NCBI GenBank assembly: GCA_000708835.1
Contig: DF237399.1
Location: 1 to 64,000 of the forward strand
Source of the DNA: Klebsormidium nitens
Lineage: Eukaryota > Streptophyta > Klebsormidiophyceae > Klebsormidiales > Klebsormidiaceae
Reading direction: 5' to 3'
DNA length: 64,000 bases
Of the stretch, positions 19,901 through 31,917 are shown in pieces; within the stretch, counting starts at the first letter, position 1; the number at the start of each line of letters is the position of its first letter. Both the position numbers and the translations under genes were made by a program. Below the pieces are notes generated by a model, which searched no databases, was not told the DNA's origin, and saw only the letters and a list, made by a program, of their open reading frames with translations.

Positions 19901-22168
19901 TGCCGTCCGAAGAAGTTGGAATCTACGAACTGATAAAAGAACACGACGAAAGTGCCAAGGAAGGAGTCCAAGGATATGGAACACTTACCTGCGAGAAATC
20001 GTGCAAAATCTCTCGATGCCGGGCGAGCTTCTGCGCGAGGGACGCCGTGCTTGTGGCAGCGGCGACGCAGTGGCTCATCGACTCGTTGATGTCGAGCAGC
20101 CGGGTCAGAAGGCTCTCGATCTCCATCTCCATTGACTTCCAGGAGCCGTCGGAGGCGAGGTCTGGGGACGTCCCAAGGGCGGACCCTGGGAGGGGGGAGG
20201 AAGCGAGATGAAATAAGAAGTGGCTTGAAGACAATAATGAGATTTTTTGAAGTCTGGTTAGAAGGTTCTCGATCTCCATCTCCATTGACTTCCAGGAGCC
20301 GTCGAGGCGAGGTCGGGGAAGGTCCCGAGAGCAGATCCTAGGGGGGGAGGAGGTGGAGAGAATTTTGTGATAGAGTAATGAACAGGCATTTGGGAAAGTT
20401 TATATAGCAGTCTGGTCAAACGGCTCTCGATCTCCATCTCCATCGGCGTTCAGGAGCCGTCCAATGCGAGGTCAGGGGACATTCCAAGGGCGGATCCTGG
20501 GGGAGGGGAGGGAGCGAATTAATCAAGAATCAGAATGAAACAGCATTAACCATTTAGAGTCTGGTCGGAAGGCTCTCGATCTCGACATCCATTGAGTTCC
20601 ATGCGTCGTCAGATGCACTGTCAGGGGAGGTCCCAAGGGCGGATCCTGGGGGTGAGGAGAGGCGAGGAGAATCTAATAAGCAATCAATGCGAGAAAAAGG
20701 AAATAGAAGGAGCCGAGTCAGAAGTCTCTCGATCTCCATCTCCGTTGATTTCCAGGAGCCCTCGGAGGCGAGGTTGGGGGACGTCCCGAGAGCAGATCCT
20801 GGGAGGGGGCAGGAAGACAAGAAGTATAAAAACTTGGATAAACACAAGCTTAATACTTTAGCAATTAAACCAGAAGGCTCTTAATCTCCATCTCCAATGA
20901 CTTCCAGAACCTGTTGGAGGCGAGGTACAGTGGAGGTCCCAAGGATGGATCCTGACAGGGGTGAAAGGCGAAGGGTAATTGATCAATCAAGTAATCAAAG
21001 GGTAATGAATAAAGGGAGTCGGTGAAACAAGGTGAAGAAGTAGGTTGTTTGAGGGGTGGTCAGGGGAGGTAGCAAGGGTGGACACTAAGGGAGAGGGAGC
21101 GGAAGAGTGCAGAAGGAGATTCTGCATGGAATGAAGCCTGGAAGCAGAGGCAAAGAATGGTACAGAAGACACAAAAATAAATCAAGCAGAAAGGGGGGCC
21201 ATGTAAAGATATCCTGGACCCAAAAAGGAAAGGGAAAGTTTGAAAAAAGGAGGCGAAGAATGAATAAGCAAAAGGAGAATGTATTAGTAAGGTCTGGATC
21301 TAAAGGGGAAAGAAGGAGATGAAGGAGGCCAGGCGTGATCAAAATGAAGAGAATTGGTCATCCGAAACAGAGGGGAAAGGAGGGTCGAATAGAACGACGA
21401 TCGACGGGCGTGAAGGATGACGACTCAAGAACAGTATGATCGCCAACGAAGGCCAAAAAAGGTGTGATCAGTGACATTCCTCATCAGTTCGCTGCCCTTG
21501 ATGCGCTGGTTGGCATAAAAGAAAGTCGTGGCAGCGTGGTATAGCAAGCACGGGCTTTTCGATTCTTGCTGTATGATTCTAGCCATGATATACTAAGTCA
21601 AAGAATCATGCTCAGCACGCACTGCACAATTTCCTATGGTGATTGTCAAGAAGTTTGCTGAGGTTTCACAAAATGTACACCAATGGATTATCAGGCTACG
21701 GTATTGCATCACGGTGCTCGAAGTAAGCGTTCTCCCAGACGTGTCACGCGTCCATGAACAGGTCACCACGTTCAGACTTCGCTTATGTTCTCGATCATAT
21801 GTACCACTGGGCCAAAGATGTATGCAACACGTGTCACCACAAAGGAGAAGAAAAGGCAACTTCAGATGGAACCTGCTGCATAACAAGAGAGCCCTGCCCC
21901 GGATGCAACGCGATCCTTGAGAGCAAAGATGTGACCCTTGCATAATGGATCTGATGAGCAGTTTCTTGACGCAGTGTGTGAAAAGTATTCGTAGCAACAA
22001 GGACATAGAGATACAGCACTAATGTTAAGAGGGTTTTTTGACTTGGAACATACCGTGCGACATCATGCCGCCGAGCTTTGCATAGGACGACAGCTTGACG
22101 TCCAGATCCCCCTCGATTTTCCTGGCGTCCCGCCGCAAGTCCTCCCATTGTCGGTCAATGTCAGCCAT
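16932..22168 (-). CDS. GOS11: Golgi Qb-SNARE, GOS11-type (GOS1/GOS28 family)
   Basis: Five exons on the minus strand (22168-22054, 20185-19989, 19649-19560, 18173-17963, 17029-16932) join in phase to 236 residues; plant GOS11 proteins are about 220. The family supplies the Qb helix for vesicle fusion in the Golgi. In order: WEDLRRDARKIEGDLDVKL (N-terminal helix), SWKSMEMEIESLLTRLLDIN, LAQKLARHREILHDF, MREHAELLSSVRNDISEYK, LLRERGQIHSATASADEVL, then the SNARE helix with AQATRSALTAQRGLF and LGDRFPVIR. The C-terminus is a membrane anchor (about 215-233) ending YWLSK. Exon 4 starts at a cagcag acceptor, so isoforms with or without one Gln are possible. Exons 2 and 4 are surrounded by tandem arrays of their own edges. 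It diverges from the CDPK-related kinase gene. Confidence 0.93.
17655..17962 (-). repeat. Copies of GOS11 exon 4 end plus donor: one long decayed copy and 55-bp donor units
   Basis: On the minus strand, about 17655-17725 repeats the end of exon 4 (AAGATGAAGCACCTGGG...TTCCCGG...CGCTCA, then gtgagt). Between it and the real donor at 17962 lies a 55-bp unit that recurs near 17831, 17886 and 17941; each carries a gtgagtgg or gtaagtgg donor followed by tttggagcgctcgg. Confidence 0.85.
18340..18865 (-). repeat. Four tandem copies of acceptor plus GOS11 exon 4 start
   Basis: The acceptor and first about 50 nt of exon 4 (real site at 18129-18180) recur at about 18340-18395, 18471-18525, 18598-18655 and 18808-18865, all in the gene's orientation. 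Two intervals are about 130 nt and two about 210 nt. The flanking intron is copied too (ttgacacc near each unit). The most distant copy is the least alike. Confidence 0.85.
20257..21105 (-). repeat. Six tandem copies of acceptor plus GOS11 exon 2 start, period about 150-156 nt
   Basis: The string ctcgatctccatctcc (minus strand GAGATGGAGATCGAG) occurs in the real exon at 20114 and in more or less altered form at 20269, 20425, 20575, 20729 and 20878. A seventh, partial unit with only the acceptor side is at about 21057-21105. Each unit contains a cccag-GATCC acceptor and roughly 85 nt of exon 2. The units at 20575 and 20729 keep the reading frame (SALGTSP...SW or AW); others carry a frameshift or stop. 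Confidence 0.9.
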
Positions 22169-23565
22169 GCCCTTTGCAGTGTCGATTTTCTGCCCTATAT
22201 GTGGCTTGAACAGACTTTTGGAAGAGAGCCTGAGCCTCAGGCTTGATTCAGCTCTCTGAGTTTCTGTGCTGCTATCTACAAAGTTCTTCCAGACGGAGGC
22301 ACCGCTCAATAATCTACGGGCTCAGTGTGACACAGAGACAGAAAATGCTTCTAGCTTCTGCTCAGTCTACTCAGAATGCAGGGTGTAAGAGGTTTGACTC
22401 CCTTACAGCAAGGACTGACCAAAACAGTGGCATTTGAACCATTTGTGAAATGTAAAGCTACACTTTGGTTTGCAATGCATTCATGCCTCCTAAACAAATT
22501 CTGCATGCACGCTCCACCGCTGCTTACAAAGTGCCAGCGCCAGCGCTTTCCCCCCTGATTCTCCTTGCTGAGAAAAGTAGGTGACGCGACGCCACACGCC
22601 TGCCCTCAGTATGCATCCCCAGCTTCAATGCTGAATTAAGGGCTATGAAAGGTCACGTGCCTCAGGCTTGCCCTGATTCTCGGTTGGCAGATTCAAGGTT
22701 TCAGCTGAACAGAAAACAGGCCGCCAAGAACGCTGGATTCAGCTTAGACTGAACAGCGAAAGACCATGACCGCCAAGCGCGCCAAACAGACGGCGCTCTT
22801 CCGAAGACTCGGTCTTCTTCCCCTGTGACTTCTGGTCACAGTTTCCGGTGATTTCGGCCGGCATGTCAGACCAGGAATCTAGGTCTGAAATGCTGGTTTA
22901 GCTTCAGCTTTCGAGAAGCCGTCCGAGGGTCCATCCAACGGTCAGATGCTCCTTTAGCATCCGATCGACGGCTCAAATTCCTTCAAAGAAGTACCAGAAG
23001 GTCCGTATGACACTATCTTAATTCTAGTCAGAAGCTGACATGGGATCGCCTGGCCAGCCTGCCGGAAGTCAGCCCTTGCGGCAGGAGCGCTGAGCGCGGC
23101 AGTTTATTACTGGTCAGCACTGGTTCAGAGGCGCAGCTTTCTGTGATGCTGGCCCTGTCTTGTGCCCTTTCTCTGCACGGGCAGCAGCTCGCACCTTCTG
23201 ACATTGACAAGGCTACCATGGGTGTGCTTTCCTTGGCAGACCCTGTGCGCAGGTAGAAGAAATTGGAAGAATGGACTGTGGATAGGCCGAGTCCTTTCTT
23301 TTCCTTTGTTGTGGAGATGTGGAACGAACAGGGCAATGCAGAGGCTCAATTGAGCTGCTTTTCAATCTTCAGTGTGGCCCCCTTGCGGACGGACTGCTTT
23401 AGGAGGCCTTCAACAATCAACATCGGCAGTGTTGGAGGGAACAGAAACAGAAGTGTCACGTGAGACAAGGTCGTAAGACAAGGGCGTTGGTTGGCTGGTC
23501 GGGCCCCCTCTGTCGTTTGGAGAGCAGGATGCCTGCTGCAATTCCAGGCTCATGCTAGTTGCAGC
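22169..23565. promoter_or_regulatory. Divergent intergenic region (GOS11 / CDPK-related kinase)
   Basis: This 1.4-kb gap lies between the start codons of two genes read away from each other and must hold both promoters and 5' UTRs. No further exon could be joined to either gene. No specific element was identified. Confidence 0.45.
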
Positions 23566-26500
23566 ATGGGCTGTGTAGGATCCAAGGAGGCTTCGGAGAG
23601 CGGAGCAGGACAGAAGAAGGTGCAAAACCCTGCAGCGCAATATGGAGCCAAGACCGCGAACACAGCGGCGCAGCAGAAGAACAAGCAAGTTGAGCCTGTG
23701 GATAGCCAGAAGAGTTATAGGACGGACGACACGTCTGTTGGCAGTGGACTCGGGTCCGGTCAGAAGCCGCTTGAAAAGAACTTTGGGTTTAGCAAAAACA
23801 TCGCCCTGAAGTACGACATTGAGGAGGAGATTGGAAGGGGCCACTTTGGCCACACATGTGCGGGCCGGGTGCGGAAAGGGGATAATAAGGGGCAGAGAGT
23901 GGCCATCAAAATCATCCCAAAAGCAAAGGTAGGCCGATGTCTGCCAATTTTGCCGCCGCTTTCTTTTGGAAAAAGCAACCCTTCAGAGCCATCTTAACGT
24001 TCTGCAGATCTCAGCACATGTGCAAAGTTGAGCTGCAATTGACAGTCATGGAGGCTGCACACAATTCGGTAGTTGTACGTGCTAAGTATTGTATCTCTGC
24101 ATCCTTTCCTGAGAATTTGGATCCAACATTCTCCACTTGAATTGTGGAACGTCCGCAAAAGTCAACGAGGCACCATGGTTGATCAAGGCCATGTTGATCG
24201 CTTTGCGCCTTGTTTGAAGCACATCCATTTTTCTTCTTCAGTTAAATCCTCTTTCCCTGGCATAGAAATCTAGTTGAATTGCCAAACGAACTGCAAACTC
24301 TGGTGCAATTCTGCATAATCAGTAGCTCATTGAGCTGGTCATAAGCATTTGGGCCTTGAGGCTCCTGCTGACTGGCAACCTTTCATTTCAGAACCTGACT
24401 ATCGGCACTTCATTTTCATTTGAACTCCAAGTTTGTGAGTAGTTGTAGCTGCCGCTGTAGTTGATTGCCAATGCTGGGACCGTGATTACAGAGAAGTTGA
24501 CTTTAAGTTGCTCCCTCTTGTGCAGATGACATCAGCGCTGGCTGTCCAGGACGTGAAGAGGGAGGTCAAGATACTGCGGGGATTGGAGGGCCATGAGAAC
24601 ATCGTGAAGTACTACGATGCATACGAAGACAACGTGAACGTGTACATAGTCATGGAGTGAGTCTGCTCTGGTGTCAGTTGCTGCTGGGGGCAGATGGTAG
24701 CTTCGCGCCCTGATTTGGAGTTGAAATAATCTGGCTTCACCAGGACCACACCACTAGGAAGCTGCACACGATAGTTGCATGTCAGGGATTGCCACTTGTT
24801 TTCAAGATGAAATCTGGGGCTTGGATTCCTTTTTTGTTGCAGCGCCAGGAAGGTTGGGAATTTTGCTTTTTTGTATCATCTAGCTGGTGGTGGAGAAGAG
24901 CGGAATATCCTTGAGGAACTGGCACGTTCTTGCTGAAGTGCCGAGTCCGCGATAAAATCCTTTCTCAAACGTAGCTCACTAAAGAACCAAGTGCACTGCT
25001 GCTGATTCAAGTTGATAAGAATGTTATGGACGACAAGTTTGCCTCGACAACTGCTTCTTGTCTCTGTAGCCTAACGATCTGGTCTTTATTTGCTCGCTGA
25101 ATTTCTATCGAGTATATTCAGGCGTTGGAGCTCAGGCATGGATTTGAGCCATCCCTCCTCTCAACTGTCTCAGTCCGGCTCGGCAATCACCACTCAGGTC
25201 ACAATCTGAAGCGATGCTACTTCTCTGCTCTCAAGTCAACTGGTACAGAGCTCCCTACGCACTACTTGAGGTCCTGTCTAACCCTCTTTAAATCAACATA
25301 TGCTCCCCTCTCTTCAGTCTCAATGAGCCTACAGGCACTTGGTGTTCAAGCTGCCCCATGGTATAAAAGTAGGATAAGGAACTGGACATTTCCTTTGAAA
25401 GAGAGGCGTCCGTGAATTGCCTCCGTGCAAACCTGGGTCTACTCAGGCAAGAGAGTTGAGTTCCTGGGGATCCACTTTCCGGGCATAGCAAAGCTGAGGA
25501 ACGTCTCTCCCACCTATGCAACAACCGAAAATCGCCAGAGACCTGTTTGATGCAAGAGAATGGATCCTGTGGTGAGAAAATCGTGAGCATCCAACATTCT
25601 GGCTTGCAGGTTGTGCGAAGGCGGGGAGCTCTTGGACCGCATTCTTGCGCGCGGCGGCCGTTTCAGCGAGAAGGACACACAGGAGGTGGTGCGACAGATT
25701 CTTGGCGTCGTGGCCTGGTGCCACTTGCAAGGGGTGGTGCACAGAGACCTGAAACCGGAGGTCAGTCAGGCGGTCTCCAGATTCGTTTGCAGAGTTGCAG
25801 GGATACTGCTAGCATGAAGGACAGGGAGCTGCAAGCAGCAATAGTGGGAGGAATTCATCGTGGTCACCTCAGAGATTGGAGGCCAAATCCCGTTAGGTGC
25901 TGAGCAGACAAAGAGGCAGAAAAAGCTAAAGTTTATCGGCGTGCTGGGTTGGGAGAGGCACTTGCATTGTTGTTTGTGCAAGAGTCTTTTGTGAGTAGGA
26001 AACGTACCGACCAGGCTTCATATACACTAGTCCAGCTTCGACACTGCTGGGTAATCACCAGGTATTTCTTGTGCCCTAATGCATCCTCTGTCCTTGTTTG
26101 GGGCCCAGCGACACACGATTGTCCGCAAGATTTCTACTGTCAGCCACTCTGAGGCTGACAATCTCGATTCTCAAATAAGGAGTCCATAGTGGCGAAAAGA
26201 ATCCCCTATGATAATGCATTCTCAGCTTTCTTCCATGCCACTGCTCCAGTGTCTGTGGCTAACTCCTCGCACACTGCTTCCGCTGCAGAACTTCTTGTAC
26301 TCGACCAAGGCCGACGATGCACCACTGAAAGCGATTGATTTCGGGCTGTCAGACTTTGTGTTGCCAGGTAGGTGTCGCTCCTGAAAGCCCTTCTTTTAGA
26401 GGTGACTGTTATCATAAAAGGCCGGGGAAGCAATTGCTATCTGCTCTTAGCGTTCTCGAAGTCAAGTTGAGGCAGCATCTGTAGGCAGCATTTGAAGTTT

Positions 26501-29500
26501 CTCACTTTACCTGGTTCCTCAAACATGATCGATAACGAAGTTGCCAAGAGTACTACCCTTGACCATCTCAAGGCCTACGATGTTAAGCCATCACACTAAC
26601 ACCTGCTATACGCTTGGATATCGACCTTGGGAGGTCCAATCTACTTTCATACTCCCAGGGGCAGCAGTCATTTGACTATCTGTACTCATCTTTGTTTTTG
26701 GAGGTTCAAAGTGGAAAGACATCTGGGAGGCGCCTACGTGTTGCCACTTGCCTCACTTTCCTCCGATTATTATGTCTCTAGCTTGATCCCTGTCGCGCAG
26801 TTGCAGAGCTGGATCGCAGATCGGGGAGGCTACGAACCGGCCTCAGCCTCCTTGGATACTGCCGCAAATTCCTGGTTTTTCCTGAAAGTTCCGGCTCATT
26901 CCTTCTCAACGTCTTCCGTGCAGACGCGAAGCTGGACGACATAGTGGGAAGCGCCTACTACGTCGCGCCCGAGGTGCTCCACCGCTGCTACAGTTACGAG
27001 GCCGACGTCTGGAGCGTGGGCGTCATCACGTACATTCTTCTGTGCGGCAGCCGGCCGTTCTGGGCGCGCACCGAGTCGGGCATCTTTCGCTCGGTCCTGC
27101 GAGCGGACCCCAACTTCGTAGACATGCCCTGGCCCAGCATCTCCACGCTCGGGAAGGACTTTGTGCGGCGGCTCATGAGCAAGGACATCCGGCGCCGGCT
27201 CACGGCCGCGCAGGCGCTGAGTGAGTGTCTGAGCGATCGTCGTGGTTGTTTTCGAAGGCTGTGTACTGCTTTCTGGTCTTTTGGTGTATTCATCGTTCGT
27301 GTGCCCCCTTCTTGGATCCAGGTCAATGCAGACCAATTCTCGTTTGCAAAGTGCTCTCAGAACATGAGGTACTGTGGCTGGGCTTCGAACGGGAAGTCCT
27401 GTGTGCAAATTCCAGATTGCGGTTCGTTAGAAAGCGGTCACGATCACAGCGAGCTGCTCAGAGGTTCTGTCGGTCAGGAGCGGCGCTTTCGGTACCAAGC
27501 TGCAGGCGCCTCTGGATTAAGGGATATTCGCATAGCCTCCGAATCAAGGGTTATTCGCATCGCTCATCGTTCTAAGTTGAAAAGTGCTTTCAAGAAAGTC
27601 TGGACGCTTGTATGGGAGTGAAGCGCCATCAAGAACGAGGATCCCAGTTCATTTGCTTGGTTGCGGCAGTCGCCCGGTTGTTGACACCGAAGTTTCTGCT
27701 TGCAGCGCATCCCTGGTTGAAGTCTGACCGGTGCAGCCCGCCCATGGACATGGCCGTCGTGCGATCAATACGAAAGTATTCCAAGCACGGCCCGCTCAAA
27801 AAAGCGGCTCTCAGGGTGAGCATTTGATTGAGTACCATTCCGCGTCGAACAAGACGAAGTGTACGATTTGCCGTTGTGCAGTCTGAGGGGACGTGCTGGG
27901 AGGATCACAAGGTGCTTAGCCTGGCTAGCCGACCTGCTGTTTTCTTTCCCTGGTCCTGTCGTTCACGGAGGTTGCAAACCATAGTGAGTGACGGCAACGT
28001 TCCCTCTTGTGAGTGTCAAACGTCGACGTTTAGGTGGCATCGAGTCGAAGTTGCGTGCTCGCCTCTCATGGTGCAATTGAATGTCAGCCGGTCCTATTGA
28101 GCATTTCTCTAAGGGTTAGTGAAGGCGGCCCCTTGCAAGGTACAAAAGGACGAACGTTTCAAGAGCCTTGTGTAATTCAACACAGGTCTGAAATGTTCTA
28201 CATTAAGCGACGCTAATTTGAAAGCTTCGTCTCGACCTTTCGCAGGCCGTCTCAGGGACGTTGCGGGACGAGGAACAGGCCCACGCGCGGGTACAGTTCG
28301 CCATCTGTGACGCAGACGGCGATGGGGCGGTCACTCTTGCGGACCTGAAAGCGGTGAGCCTTCTTCTTCATACGCTTTCCCTGTTCTGTGTACCCTATAC
28401 CTTTACGTGCACGTGTCCGTACTTAAACAATTAAGGTCGTTTCGAGAGCACGGTTTCGCGTGAGTTCGTAGGTTTGTATGATCAGTCCGTTGCGGTTGCT
28501 TCTCGCCCTGTGACACGTGTAGCGGGGCCACGTGTCTAAGCGCTTGAAGTCGATTTTTCGTCCACTTGACGGATATTGTTGGACTACAACCAACGGTATT
28601 TCGCATTCTGTGTCTTTTTTTCCCGTCCCCTTCTGTCCTGCCCTCTGGCTCAACCATAGAGCGTCTCCTCAGGCGTCTGTATTTGCAGCGCCAAAACTTC
28701 TATCTGTGACCTCTGTAACTCCCGTTCTTTCCCTTTTCTCTTTACATCGAAGGACAGATTCAGCTAACCTTTTCCTCGCCCCCTGCAGTCTGTGGCGAAG
28801 TTCTCGACAGAAGCGATGCGGGAGTCCAGGGGGATGGACCACTTTCTGTCGGTGAGCCTTGCCGCCCTCTAACCCGCTCTTTTTCTGTCTGATCTTGACG
28901 ACTTTGCAGTTGCGAGGCTTAGATTTTCAATCTGCGAGTTTCCGTCGCTTTCTTTGAACGAACTGTGCCAAAAGTCAAGCCTTTTTGAGCCCTCCGCTAG
29001 CGTTCCGTTGGGAAGGGAACGGAAAGATGGTGGCGGAGTTCATGGTTGCTGAGGTCATCCTCAGCATGCATTCGCAGCGACTGTGGGTTCCCTCGACTTC
29101 GACATCTTCTGCGCTGCTCTATGTCACCAGCATCACTTGTGCTGGCGTATGCATGACGCCGTCTCCCGTTGGCTGACGTCACTGCCCGTCTGCTTTCATA
29201 AGCTGGACGCAGCGGCGGTGGGGCACCTCCACTCCGACAGCTTCAGCGCAGCGCTTGAAGATAAAAGCAGCTTTGTTGAGTCTTTGTGCTGACTTGTGCT
29301 GACGTCATCACCCGTCTTTTTATCCAGATGGACGCAGCGGCCGTTGGGCGCCTCGATTTCGAGAATTTCAGCGCGGCGATCGCGAACGTGCACCAGCTGC
29401 AGCAGAGCGGCGACTGGGAGAACCGGATTCGCGCGGCGTTCGAGTTCTTTGAGAAGGACGGCAACGAGTTTGTAGAAGCCGAGGACCTCGTCAAGGTACG

Positions 29501-29829
29501 CTTACTCTCAGACTCGTCCTACCAAAAAAGAATTGTACCATTCTGGCGACCACAAAGTATGCTGCTTTTCATCTGGTCGCCAGCTGCCGCCCCGATGTCC
29601 TTTTTGCGCTTTAGCATGTGAGAACGGTGCTTTGCTTTGCTCTCCTCGCATGGCCTGAAGCGGGTTGTGTACTCTGCAGGAGATAGGCCATCCTGATCCG
29701 ATGCCCACCTCCACCATTATTGAAAACTTCACGCGAGAAGACGACGCGAAGCTAAATTTTGCAGAATTTGCAAAGCTATTGCGGAGTGGCTCGATGCGAA
29801 GAAGACCCCAGGTGAAAGCAACCCGATAA
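23566..29829 (+). CDS. CRK: CDPK-related protein kinase (CRK)
   Basis: Ten exons (23566-23928, 24526-24656, 25610-25760, 26289-26367, 26924-27220, 27706-27815, 28246-28353, 28789-28851, 29328-29495, 29680-29829) join in phase to 539 residues. The start is chosen because it gives MGC, a classic myristoylation/palmitoylation site for membrane attachment. Ser/Thr kinase motifs: GRGHFGHTC (from 90), VAIK (Lys115), HRDLKPE (209-215), DFG (232-234), [10 protein letters not shown] and the CRK-typical THPWL junction. A calmodulin-like region follows. CRKs usually have degenerate EF-hands; here [12 protein letters not shown] (399-410) looks able to bind calcium apart from Asp instead of Glu at position 12. 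The closing FAEFAKLLR also fits the family. The intron before exon 9 holds two decayed copies of the exon 9 start, and about 27874-27910 resembles the start of exon 7. Confidence 0.95.
29068..29265 (+). repeat. Two decayed copies of acceptor plus CRK exon 9 start
   Basis: Exon 9 opens [18 protein letters not shown] at 29328. Upstream, 29203-29260 reads [18 protein letters not shown] after an aag acceptor, and about 29071-29121 reads [16 protein letters not shown]. The intron preceding the nearer copy (gctgacgtcactgcccgtct) matches the one before the real exon. Offsets are 125 and 135 nt. Neither copy has a clear donor. Confidence 0.85.
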
Positions 29830-31201
29830 GCAGCAGGAGTTTGAGGTGGTCAGCTTTGTAGTCCGCCGGTAGAGTAGAATGACCCGCTCCAATCCAGTAA
29901 TTTGAGATTTACACGACGAAATCTTATACGGGCTAGGAGTAGCCAGTTTCTGGCACTCGGCGTCCCATTAGTGATTGTAGATACTTGAGAGGCAGTCAAG
30001 GGCCATTACAGGCCGTAGGCTCATCCCACTGTTGTCGTCCAAGATATCCGATCATCAAGGGACAAACTTAGCAGGATCGACTCCCTAATAAATGATACTT
30101 TCGATGTTGCAATTGCAGTTTCGTATTCTAACCCAGATCCTGTGGCATGAGAGAAATTAATGCTCGTACTGCCGGGAGCGTAGGCCCAGCTGCTATTCCC
30201 ACGTTATGTAGTTGCAGCATGGATTTCAAAGTGACATAATTCGATCCGAAGCTAGCAGTTAATTTCATTTTTATACGTTGAAGATCCTAACGTAGACGAT
30301 GAAAAGCTTGCAAGTGGTTCAATTCCTTTGGAAATCCAACTGAGTTCCGCGTGCCAGCCAGCACACTAATCTTTATCACGTCCCTGCCCTTGAATCGGGT
30401 ACATGTTTACCATCTGGCAAGAAATATATCTTGTATATGATCGAGCTAGCTGAGCTGCATGATTTCAATTGTCGTGTATACTTCCTGTCCTGCACGCCGG
30501 CCTCATCAGCTGGAGCACCGGGACTATACCGTATATATTGCACACGCGGGCCCCACATGCACGCGCTTCGGTTAATAGCGAGCTGCATGCTAAACTTAAT
30601 CTGGGCAAACGGCCCGGTACCATGTGCAGCTGCCAACATGTCGCAGTGAAGGCTGCGGGGATGGGGCCGGCCCATTGCAATCGCGGGCGAAGGTTCCCAC
30701 CGCAGACAAAAGAAGTGAAGGTAACTCCTGGGAGCTCTCATGATAGGGAGCCTCGAGTCTTGAACGAACTCCATTGAACGGACTGCAGCAGTGAGCATGC
30801 GCCCACACACATGAGCAAGCCTGCTCTCTCTTTCTCTCTCCAGATTCCAGTCCTCTCTCCAGATCCAGGGTCCACTGGAAGTCCTTGAAAGTTATATATT
30901 ATTAAGGTCGCATTCCCAACCTTAGCACCGTCCGATCAGTCGCCTAAGGCAGAAAAACCGTTGGATCCTAGATTCCTTGCCAGATTCATTCATGTCGTCA
31001 TCGACAGGTTCTGACTTCTTGAATCTTGTGTACACCTGGCTACCGGGTACATATGTGGGTACCAGGATACGTACCTACCAGTATAGGTATGTACCTAGAT
31101 ACCATATGTAGGTACTACCGGTACCTAGTCAAGCTAGGTACGGTATGCAATGTGGTACCGTGGTCCGTCACCCGTACCTACCTAGGTAGATCACAGTGTG
31201 G
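29830..31201. other. Intergenic region with GTAC/GGTACC-rich stretch
   Basis: No coding exon could be supported. From about 31040 to 31200 the sequence is rich in short palindromic words such as ggtacc, taggta and cctaggt, which continue beyond the inverted-repeat element up to about 31600. The significance is unknown. Confidence 0.5.
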
Positions 31202-31499
31202 CATACCGTAGTCCAACGTGATGATTCCGAACGATTTTATTTCGAATTATTTTCTGACAGTCCGACCAGGAAAGCGAACTTAGTTATGCTGAATCCGACC
31301 ACAATCCGAATGCCCTATGTTCTCACTCGGAAGGGGATTTTTAGGGGTATTTTGGCCGTTTTGGGGCTTCCGAGAACCATTCCAGAATTATTAAACCGTT
31401 CCGAATTTCCACTTTCCGAACGGGAAATTCGAATTTCTGACTTTCCGAATGCCAATAATTGTTTATTTATTCGGAATCATCACGTTGGACTACGGTATG
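31202..31499. mobile_element. Short inverted-repeat transposable element (MITE-like)
   Basis: A perfect 30-bp terminal inverted repeat is seen: 31202-31231 (beginning cataccgtagtccaacgtga) is the reverse complement of 31470-31499. The 298-bp unit has AT-rich internal sequence with several ttccgaa words and no transposase. If the ends are taken at ccgtag, TA flanks both sides, as a Tc1/mariner-type target would leave. The surrounding GTAC-rich repeats make the exact ends uncertain. Confidence 0.8.
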
Positions 31500-31917
31500 T
31501 ACCTACCGTACGTGGGTACCTGAAAGCCGGAAACGCGCGGTGATCACCCTAAAGTTTTGTCAGTGAGCCTGGAACCTGTACCGTGCTACTACCTACCGTA
31601 CCCAGGCGTTTCTGCACGAGAGGACTTGAGGAAGCACTGGTGAACGTCCTAGGTACTCAACCCCTTTGATTTGCTTACACTACACTTGTCATAGACTCTT
31701 GCACGTCTGCTTCCTGTAACCTTGAAGTTGTAAGGGTTCCGTTTCTCGCTGGCTCTGTCTCTCGCCGGGTGGTTCTTCGTCCACTCGATTACACTTCTTG
31801 CTTGACATTGTTTTACTTTGCGTTGGCTTGACTTTTTGATATCGAATTGTTGTTGTTATTGTTTTAGTAGGTCGATGACAGAGTGGCTGCGGTGCCGGCA
31901 ATGAGCACACCACCACC
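31500..31917. promoter_or_regulatory. Upstream region of the putative glycosyltransferase gene
   Basis: This is the 5' flank between the inverted-repeat element and the start codon at 31918. GTAC-rich words continue to about 31600. No specific element was assigned. Confidence 0.35.

Noticed and set aside
22169-22309. Upstream in-frame start for GOS11 at 22309
   Set aside because: The ATG at 22168 places the protein start as in plant homologues; the extension has no family similarity.
31196-31543. Open frame of 115 codons
   Set aside because: It coincides with the inverted-repeat element and shows no transposase motif.
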